From assembly GCF_021155765.1 (NCBI RefSeq), contig NC_060107.1:15300501-15364500 (forward strand): a DNA stretch of 64,000 nucleotides. The letters are read 5' to 3'. Below are positions 55,690 to 64,000 of this stretch, in pieces (the stretch's first letter is position 1; each line of letters starts with the position of its first letter). The stretch comes from Diprion similis. Lineage: Eukaryota; Arthropoda; Insecta; Hymenoptera; Diprionidae. The position numbers and the translations under genes were made by a program. The notes beneath the pieces are model-generated. The model saw nothing but the letters and a program-made list of their open reading frames with translations. It did not search any database and was not told the origin of the DNA.

Positions 55690-55889
55690 GCTTTTTTCTT
55701 CCCCGAAAATATGGAGCTCCAAATGTGATATAGTAACAGTTTAACGAAACCTGTTGTGTATTTTTGCCTGAAGATATTAATTTTTATTCTCCTCTCTTGA
55801 AGTTTCGGTGACAGATTTTCATAGATTCAAGTGTAATTGGGCCTATGAAACATCCGTGGAAGTTCCAGCAGAATCTACGATTCGAAGGG
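55690..55889 (+). repeat. Dispersed MITE-like family B, copy 2
   Basis: Same orientation as copy 1, sharing CAGTTTAACGA, GAAGTTTCGGT and TTTTCATAGATTCA. The right end GAAGTTCCAGCAGAATCTAC complements the left end of copy 1. Its own left end is eroded. Confidence 0.65.
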
Positions 55890-57157
55890 TTGTTACTCTG
55901 CTGGTAAGAGTCCTTGAAATGAAGATTTAGAAAAAAAAATTTCTATCCAAAGAGAAAAATAGTTGTTTTCAAGAACTTTGAGCAGCGAGTGCGTTTCCTC
56001 CCAAATTTTCCACACGGTATAAATAACGTGGTGAAATTTTTCTAGGCTACTCTTCTGATTTCTTCGAGTATCCGAACCCTCGTGTTTGGATTGTCCTCAT
56101 CCTCCATTCGAACATAGAAAATAATCGCTGCGTAACCGAACGGCAATTTGTCCGGATCAGCGTCAGGCTAAGCAGATTATGGGTAAGCCGAAACGAACAG
56201 CGAGGCACAAGCGATGGTCATCAGGGGTGACGTGTAATATTTCTGACGAACTGCAACGCGACATCATCCAACGAAGGTACGCAGCGTCAAGTGCGATATA
56301 GAAATAAATCATTATATATACAAGTAAGATAATCGTCTTGTCTAGCTGTGCAGGCTGTACTAACAATTATCATTGTTGATATGATAACAAGCCCGACGGT
56401 ATTTCGCGTGCAAGTTACATAAGTTTTTACACAGTGGAGGTGAATTCCGAAAAATATAAGGAATAGTGAAATTAATATTGAAAAAAATCAAGCCTTGCTT
56501 GATAAACAGAAAAATTAATTTTTTGGAAGAATAAAAAGAAGATTAATAATTTGCCGAGAAATTGTCATCGATTCTTTCTATGCATATACCTACTCTGAAG
56601 CCGTAAAAAACAATTATAAAAGAGAAAAATTATTTTCAAGATCCAGTTTGCCGAAGGCATCCATTTTCTGCTACTGCTGTGCCACGGCAACAGAAACGCC
56701 CATACCTTTAGGTTAGTATACGTGTAATTCCCATATCGTATATGTTTTTGCAGAAAAGCGGAACACTTGTGTATATGTACGAATGGGCAGGGCATCGCAT
56801 ATGGACAGGTGTGCTGCTTATAAGCAAATGATAATTTTCCCTCTCCAAGAACCACGAGAAGATCCCTCCCATTTAAGTGACTTGCTAACTGTTGCCTACT
56901 AGACGCAGTCAATTTTATTTTACTGGAAAAAACTTTATTCGAAAAGTTCAACATTTAAGAGCCGGATGGCTGTTCTCAGCCGTAAAGAAAATTCCCGGCT
57001 TTTTTCGGTTCCACAAGACTTTTTTCGAGCTCATTTAGTCGATTACATTTCAGTTTCAGATATACCTATTCGATGATACTGGTTTTTCTGCAATAAAAAT
57101 AAGACTCATAGCACTTAGAAGGAAAAAAATTTTAATGTTGATGATCTGTTATGGAGA

Positions 57158-57300
57158 ACATATGAACAGCACTTTTTGGAGTCAAATTTATATTAATTGT
57201 GCAACTCTTATTGTTGCTTTTGTAACTCTTATCATCGGATTTGTAAATCTTGCTCTAATTGCTATAGATTTGATTCCAAAAAAGTGCTGTCCATGTATTC
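57158..57300. repeat. Foldback element with membrane-like frame
   Basis: CAGCACTTTTTGGAGTCAAAT near the left end pairs with ATTTGATTCCAAAAAAGTGC near the right end, and flanks ACATATG/CATGTAT also pair. A 69-codon hydrophobic frame across it is explained by the repeat. Confidence 0.7.
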
Positions 57301-57474
57301 ACCACGAGAGATGTAAGATCTACAATATTTTTCTTTTCATGTAGGTATGAAAATTAGCTTGAACGGTTTGCGAAGACGATAATGTAGAAGTTTCTGCACC
57401 AATCGAATGAATAACACACGCTTAATGTTGTGACGGTTTGGAGTCGATTATTTTTATGTCCGTTATTGAATTAT

Positions 57475-57807
57475 AGTAGAATCTTGTTAATTTGGACTAT
57501 CGTGGACCCAGCCTACCTCGGACAATACGGACTAACAAAATTATCATGCATTTTTGAGTGATAACGAACATAGATATTATACTTTTCTTTTTAAACAAAC
57601 AGACCTAAGTGTTTCCATTAATTCAAATACGTTAAAAAAACGAAGAGAAATACAAGTATACACATGTGGTCAAGACAAACAAGTCCAACTGCAACCGACA
57701 TGTGTACTAGGAGCAAAAAAAGCAGACAATTTTGCATTTTACATACATGACGAGTTCGAATAATCGCAAACTCGGACGAAGCGGGCTTGGATAGGCGAGG
57801 TTCTACT
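57475..57807. mobile_element. Tigger/pogo-like non-autonomous DNA transposon (MITE)
   Basis: The left end AGTAGAATCTTGTTAATTTG and the complement of the right end AGTAGAACCTCGCC share AGTAGAAYCTYG, the kind of terminus seen in Tigger/pogo-group elements. TA and TTA flank the ends, as expected for a TA target. The 333-base interior has no transposase; a 69-codon frame at 57554-57763 is not recognisable. Confidence 0.45.
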
Positions 57808-60479
57808 TTACTGTGAAAATGTTAGCAAAGTTCCTAGATAGTGGCCGAAATCATAGCTTTTTCTCAGCTTTTCCCGATACCAAAAGAATCACGACTCATT
57901 CTCGACACGAGTGGTCAGCATATCTGATCACGAAGAAGCGCTTGAAACGTGTCTGTGAATTAGATATGAAATTGTTGAAGAATGTTTCATTGGTTCTTCA
58001 TGCATTAGGCCAGTTGACCGGAACCCCAAGTCATCGGAAATAAAATTTTCGGGTGCGAGTAAAAAATTTTTAAAACGATCGTTATAAATAAGTCGAATTT
58101 CATCAGCCAGAAGCGTCAAGGCTCTGAATCATCGAATTATGAAGTGTTGAAAGGAGTTTGTCAAAAAATGAACGTGGTTGTGATTTTCGAAAGTTTTTAT
58201 GGTGAATCCTTTGAACTCTTTGGATGAATTTTTTGTAATTGTAATATAACGAAGCATTTAACAGAGCAGAGTAAAATAATTTTTCGATTGCGTTTTCACC
58301 GCGTTTTCCTCACAGGACAAGAGTTTAACGATGTAACACAGTGAATAGGTTAGGCCTAAGGTAATGCGAGACTCTTTTTGACTTGGTAATAAACGAGAGT
58401 TAGTCAAACGAGGAACAGTTTAATTCGAAAGTACCCGACAGGCTTTGTCAAAGGAAAGCCGCCGCCACTTCCGGTCGTCTAACGTCTTCTTTCAGGTTTA
58501 GTTCCTCCCTGGCCTCAGACTCGCTACCGAAAGTCTGCACCGAGAACCACAAACGTCTCTGTATCTGCTTGTTGCTATGTCACGTGTTGTTATTGTTATA
58601 ATTATGATTCCCTGTATTACTATCAGCCCAGCTACAGACGGATTAACGTTCGCAGACAAACAGGACGATGAAACCACTTCAAAGAAGCTTTTATACTATA
58701 CTTACAAGCTCGAGATTGTCGGTCGGTAATATATATATGTCTCTTCTCCCAGAGCTTCGTCACAACTTCCATAAAACATACATGTGTGCATGCAGAGTCG
58801 TATTTAGTCAAGACTCACATGGCCTTTGCTGCGGCAACCAGATTCAAACTCCCTTACCTTTGAAATTTTACTATTTTTGACTTTAAAATTGTGACAATAA
58901 AGTATAATCAGAGGTTGCTGTTTAGAGCTTCGATAATTCTTTATACATTTAATCAAGCGTTTGTCGATTGTAGAAATATTTGACTGTTTTGGTTCAAAAA
59001 TTTCGTACCTTACATCCAACGGTGTCCATTTTTCTAGAAAAACTGTACTGAAATGTACATAGAATAAATTTCTCGTGGAGTACATAGGTACACCCGACTT
59101 ATTCCTTGCAGAAGAAATATGTTGTGGTATACTACTTTCCGTGAGAAATTTGAATCTTATTTTTTGGCACAGCGCCCATCCGGCGTTGCAGGTATATATT
59201 GATAGAGCTGACCACGCGTGTAAGTTACATGAATTTATATATTCTTCTCGTGGGCTAAAAGCTGCTGTACTGCACTGCAATTGGCAATTCAATTCAACCG
59301 TGAGCGTATATTGATTGCATTAAATTAACGTTGTGCCCACCCGATACGCAGATATCGCGGAACTTAATTGCTTTTCGTACACTTTTTTCGAAACACGGTA
59401 ATTTTCTCTTCCTTTTTTGAATGCGATAGAACTTCGTATCGTCCTACGAAAAATGAATCAATTTTTTTTTATCCACCCACTATTGATCTCACCTCGATAC
59501 AATTTAAACTTGTTTTGATCTGTTAGATGATATTTTTTACTTTCATCGGGCAAATGTGTTTAACTTTTTAAACACATCAACGCGGTCTAGACAGACGAAG
59601 AAATATTTCTTCAGTAACGCGTCGATAAACATGTATTTACATGTTCGTGAGTGTTTGCTATCTTTCATTATTTCCCAGTACTTGTACAATTTGACCCCAG
59701 GAATTCACATTGTGGTACTCGTTTTACTCATCTTTATGAAATTTTGGCTTCCCGCTTTCACGATTAGGTGACGAACAGCGTTACAACGCGGTCGTTGTCG
59801 TGTGGCAATTTCCACACTCAAGCATTTAAGAATCCACTCTGTGAAACCCAGCATCATTATTGGCTTGTCGAGATGTTCTCGATACTGTGGCAGTTCATCT
59901 CTCGACTCGTAGAGTCGATTCCAAAAAGTTGTGGAACGGCATTACCGGCGCTAGTTAATTTTTCTCTTTGCGCTATAATCCAGTCGACACGAAAAATTGT
60001 GATCAAAGATGGCGAATGTCTGTATATAACAGACTATTGGCGATATGATCGGTGTTGATTCGCTGCGAATATAGAGTATAATGGTGAGGAAGTGAAGAGT
60101 AGCCATGCAGTGTGTGTCTCGGGTGAACCTGCAACTGTAGGTATTATAAAGAAAACATGTCGGCTGCTCGAGGTATGCGGAGCGCTAACGCATGCGCGGT
60201 ACTCGATGCATAAATAAGGACAATCATAATATCCATAAAAATAGTAATAAGAGGAATAATAACATAATTGCTTCAAGTGGTAGGTAGGTAGGTGGATAGG
60301 GTATACATTGCGATTCCCAGGAGAGTGGGGTCGCCGGGTGGCACCGGGTTTGGACCCCTCCCATCGAGTGCAGAGAACGGCGTCACCGACGCCCCTGAAT
60401 AAGAAGAGGAAGAAGAATAATAACAAGTACACGAATACGCCTGCACCTCGCTCGCTCACACGCAGCGTAGCAAAAGCGT

Positions 60480-61598
60480 TTTAAACTCCGACAGCGTAAA
60501 ACAATAAATTGGTGCTCACCGGGCGCTCGGGCGAAGGGAAAGCAGTCGCTGTCAGCAATTGCCTCCCCTCCTCCTCCTCCTCCTTTACCCGACCCCTCCC
60601 TCTTTGATATAAGAAAAAATGGCAGCTGCTGGTAGCGGCTGAATCAGGCTTAGTTATAAGACGCAGGCGCAGCTCCCGTTCCTCTTACCGAGAGGGGCAA
60701 ATTACGCGGGGGGTTCGGGTACCAAACGGGTCACGCCGCGCGTTTCCGTTGCGCAGAATCCGCATCTATTGGCTGAGCACCACGTCCCGATGGGCGGAGC
60801 CTGGCAGCCCCAAAGGGCGGGGCTTGGGTTCGATTCAAGGCCACGCCCCATCGACCGGGACGCGGAGGATGCAGAGCGAAGGGAGGAGGCCAACCAACGA
60901 CCATCCTGCCGAGTGAGGTCAGTCTACCAGGCACTAGGTCTGTTACGAGGAGCGTCCGCGCGTGCTTTTCACCGCTGATTCAGATTCCTGACCACCCGTC
61001 AAAACCGGACGCTGTTGAAACGGTCGCGTTCCGGGTTAATATATAAACCAACGTCGTTTTCCGTGCGGAGGATATCTACTGCGAGCTCGTAGACGAAGTT
61101 GCTTGAACGGGGTTGAAAAAAGGACGTTATTTGTACAGTGGTGAGAGGATCGGTGACCGATAAAGGTTTCCTTGTCGGTATATAATCGGTGGTTGGATAA
61201 TCCTTATCTCCTCTTATGTCGACGCAATCATGTGTCCTTGAAGTACCGTGTCCTTAAATGTAATATGAATTTGTGTCCATATTGTTGTCTCGCATCAGTG
61301 CATACGATATGCAGCGTGATGATGTTTGACCGAGTGAGCGTGACCGTCGCCACCGTAACCGCATCAGCACGTCTTCAGGGATCCTTCTGTGTTCCTTTCG
61401 CGACCGACACTTGAGTCCTGCAGACCGTCTTAAGGGAGGAACTGGAAGCACCGGGTCGCCTCTACAAGGGAGGGAATGTTGCTGGAGTCGCGTACCTTGG
61501 CCGGCTGCAGGAAGAGACACGGACTGACGGTGCGGACTGAGACCCGGGGCGGTGGCGCTGCAGAAGAGGAATCCTCCTGCTCGCGCCTCCTCGGTAAA
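60480..61598 (+). promoter_or_regulatory. CpG-rich promoter and 5' UTR of the T-box-like gene
   Basis: GC content rises sharply from about 60.5 kb, with many CpGs and GGGCGGGGC-type boxes at 60790-60850, then the TATA box at 61040. The 61080-61598 stretch has no stop-free frame joined to the exon beyond the 61476 ATG and is read as 5' UTR. Confidence 0.5.
61040..61047 (+). promoter_or_regulatory. TATA box before the T-box-like gene
   Basis: TATATAAA lies at the edge of a CpG-rich block about 560 bases before the proposed start codon. An AGACG word resembling a DPE occurs at 61091-61095. The start site is probably near 61070 but no strict initiator is present. Confidence 0.45.
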
Positions 61599-61875
61599 AT
61601 GCAGAGCGAGCCTACGACTACCACGGTTAATTCTGCTGGAATACCGCGGTGCAACCGGGACGACGGCGACGAGAGCTCGAGCCCTTCGCCCAACAGCAGC
61701 ATACCTGGGCTGCTCAACAACCTCAGTAACAATTGCAATTCCAATCGGCCATGCGCCACGGACTTCAGCATAGCGGCCATCATGGCACGGAGAGATTCAC
61801 GCAACCAGCAACAGCATCATCACAATCGGAACTCGCAGCAACAAGCCGTCGGCGGAGGAAAACTCCATCAGCACG
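61599..61875 (+). CDS. N-terminal exon of a T-box factor, midline/H15 (Tbx20) like (partial)
   Basis: The frame encodes 92 residues plus one base and ends at a GTGAGT donor (61876-61881); the gene continues past the window. The chain is rich in Ser/Asn/Gln/His with no folded domain except an eh1-like motif at residues 56-62 in ATDFSIAAIMARR. FSIAA(I/L)M near the N-terminus is typical of Tbx20-group repressors (vertebrate Tbx20, fly midline/H15), which recruit Groucho. I use ATG 61599 (A-rich context at -1 to -4); an upstream in-frame ATG at 61476 would add 41 residues. No T-box is visible, so another eh1-bearing factor such as a homeodomain protein is the main alternative. That it is a real coding exon is likely; the family is moderately sure. 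Confidence 0.6.
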
Positions 61876-61881
61876 GTGAGT

Positions 61882-64000
61882 CGGTGACTTAAATTGCTGT
61901 TTGTAGTAATTCACATTCTTGACAGTTATATCCAAAAAACTTCATCGTCGAACCTTTGCGTCCATGCGATATCTCGAATTTGTCCGAGATTGATAGTCAC
62001 TTTTTACTTTCAAGACTATCTTAGATACTCTCTTAACATAGTTGAGGAAATATGAAGTTAGTATGGACGGTATTTCAAACATCCATAAAAAATTACAGGT
62101 TCCGTTGGGGCACAAATTAGGTATTCTTAAATGGTTTGGGAACAGAAAAATACCCAACTTCACCAAAAGTTAGTGAAAATTTTTACGCAGTGCGAGTCAT
62201 TTTACAAGATGACAATATTGCGTTAGATCGCGATGATGATAAATTGATTAAGATATTCAGTGATAGCAGGTCTCGCATTCTCATTCTGCGCAGTCTCGTT
62301 ATACATTACGTTACTCGAATAGCATAATTTCCAGGAGATGAATAATATGGGGCGACTATTAAGTGTATAATTAATTATACTTAAGTCGCAGGGGAATTTG
62401 TAATACATCCTGCGAGGTCAATATTCATTTTGTAACCACTGAATTCGGAATATATCATCGGAGAAATGATCTCCACAAATTAAGAGGTTTATATAATTAA
62501 AAACTCACCATTCAATGTCTTCTTCTTCTTCTTCGTTACAAGAAGTATCTTGATTTTCAAAAGTTGTCCAAAGCACTTTCAGCTGGCAAGACTATAACGA
62601 AAATATGGATGTGAGAATAAGTAATGCAAAAATGATGGAATTTTGAGAATCGAAAAACACATTACTCAATTCAATCATTTTTCTGAGAAAATTCACCTCA
62701 GAAGATTTGCAAAACATTTATTGGCGAAGAAAACTATAATATGAATGATTAATTACTTGAAATTGCTGAGTAAGCGTTACGTTTTTGACTTGAAAAAAAA
62801 AAATCACAATAACGTATTAGATCTGAAATAATTGATAATCGGGATTTCGCAGCATTTAAAGATTTTTTCTGTTCTAAAGAGAAACCGGTTTAGATGGATT
62901 CGTCTAATTTGATTTTAATCACAGATTCGAAGCATTCGATTCACCAATTTTTTGCTTCGATACTTTCGTCTTGAGACTGTATACACTATACATCTTTAAA
63001 AACAATATGAAATTTTTATCGAATGACTTATTCGACGCAAACAAAATTTCAGAGCCTTTGAAATATCTGACCTAAATTAAACGAATTGCAAGAAATTGGA
63101 CTGAGGACAAAATACAATATCAATTTGCAGCTTCATTATCCAATTTTCGCAAACATGCAGTGAAACAAACGACCAAACCACAAATAAGCGTAATTCGCAT
63201 TGGTTCTAACACATAGATTATTAGCTGTTTCGATACTTCCGTGTTCTAAACTGCACAAAGATCTCTGGATTCTTTAAAAGGAGAGACAATTGTTGGGTAT
63301 AACTTAGAATCAAATGGCAAGAAAGTTGATTTCGATTGAATTACACAAGGCAAGGAAGAGAAACTTGCAACAATTTTACGTAGGTACAGTCAACTCTTTC
63401 AATAAGGTCTCTCGCAATAGGGCCGCTTCCCTGCATGAGAGCTCAGCAGTTTCTCCCACTACTTCAGTTGAACAAAGCTTAGCCGCAATTGTGCCAGACA
63501 TTCTCACAATAGGGCCGCCAACAAAAGTGAAATGTTGTAAGAAAATAGCGTAGCTGTTATGGACTTTTGGCCGCGCTATTGTACGTCAAGCTCGTTGGTG
63601 TGGCTGTACTAATTCCTAAAAAAACTCTTCCCTACACCCCCATGACTAACCCTACAGAGAGAATCGACTGTACAAAACAGTAGGTAAAATAGTCTGATCA
63701 AAATTTTTTTAACTATACAATTTTGGCAACAATTCAGTTGGATTCTATTTCATGGTACAGTGTGTGCCAACCTCGTTGACCGCGATGAAACGATTCGAGT
63801 CCTGCGTGATTCGCCGCAGACGTTGCCGTCCAAACGCGGGACCAGGTGCGGACCATAAAGACATTTAAGCGATCGGGATGGTCGAGCGGTGGTAGGGCAA
63901 AGGGAGATATCTCGAGACGAGGGATCCGTGGGTGCCCGTAGGTGCTAACCAACAAGCTAGCAGCCGGCCTAACTACTGTTGGAATGAGCCCTATCTCCCC
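61882..64000 (+). other. First intron of the T-box-like gene (partial)
   Basis: AT-rich sequence after the GTGAGT donor with no recognisable exon. It includes a (CTT)n at 62519-62534, a short direct repeat of CTCRCAATAGGGCCGC at 63411 and 63503, and a GC-richer patch from 63770. Confidence 0.5.

Larger units (their letters stand above)
38371..60479. other. Gene-poor region, right part
   Basis: No gene recognised apart from repeats listed separately. Open frames up to 162 codons lack domains and mostly start at non-ATG codons. A GC-richer patch at 54770-55170 carries a 127-codon frame of unknown nature. T-box half-site TCACACCT at 39438-39445. Confidence 0.45.

Noticed and set aside
57135..57344. 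69-codon hydrophobic frame that looks like a membrane peptide
   Set aside because: It spans a foldback repeat, which explains the T-rich frame.
58804..59292. 162-codon frame on -
   Set aside because: Non-ATG start, no recognisable motif and no matching splice sites.
60825..60850. GGGTTCGATTCAAG as a tRNA T-arm
   Set aside because: No box A at the right distance; part of a GC-rich promoter block.
63880..63960. TGGTCGAGCGG as box A of a Leu/Ser tRNA
   Set aside because: No box B or cloverleaf could be built downstream.

Overview
The window looks like nuclear DNA of a holometabolous insect, most likely a hymenopteran (sawfly or wasp grade; this placement is a guess from protein character and genome texture). 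Evidence for an insect: spliced genes with GT-AG introns, an unmistakable Kr-h1 zinc-finger protein, long AT-rich non-coding DNA with microsatellites, many short foldback (MITE-like) repeats and no bacterial gene organisation.

Three protein-coding loci can be supported, all on the + strand. (1) Kr-h1 (12713-14224), the juvenile-hormone (JH) primary-response zinc-finger repressor, in one large coding exon behind a clear splice acceptor, with a long AU-rich 3' UTR. (2) Got2, mitochondrial aspartate aminotransferase (21032-25119), a complete eight-exon gene whose splice sites and phases can all be assigned and which gives a 429-residue protein. (3) The first coding exon of a developmental transcription factor at the right edge (61599-61875) with an eh1-like Groucho-binding motif, most like the N-terminus of the T-box factors midline/H15 (Tbx20 group). 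The rest of that gene lies beyond the window.

Region by region: 1-8640 is repeat-bearing intergenic DNA, with a weak two-exon gene candidate on the - strand near 5.1-5.6 kb. 8640-12686 is the Kr-h1 5' region, with three CpG-rich, TATA-containing blocks; two of them carry the same 13-base word, in opposite orientations, that matches the published Met-binding JH response element core at 11 of 12 bases. 14225-16.7 kb is the probable Kr-h1 3' UTR. 16.7-20.8 kb is intergenic, with a perfect ecdysone-receptor palindrome and a foldback repeat. 25.4-60.5 kb is a roughly 35 kb region without recognisable genes in front of the T-box-like gene, as is common beside developmental regulators. It holds repeats, a tRNA-derived SINE-like sequence, a Tigger-like MITE, a Penelope/hammerhead-like relic and a cluster of Smad-type GTCT/AGAC motifs. 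From about 60.5 kb a CpG-rich block leads into the T-box-like exon.

Functionally, Kr-h1 transduces JH and ecdysone timing, Got2 is metabolic, and the last gene is a patterning factor. They are not an operon or pathway, but from memory their Drosophila counterparts all lie on chromosome arm 2L, which suggests old linkage. I see no CRISPR array, no intact transposase or reverse transcriptase and no confident tRNA or rRNA gene.
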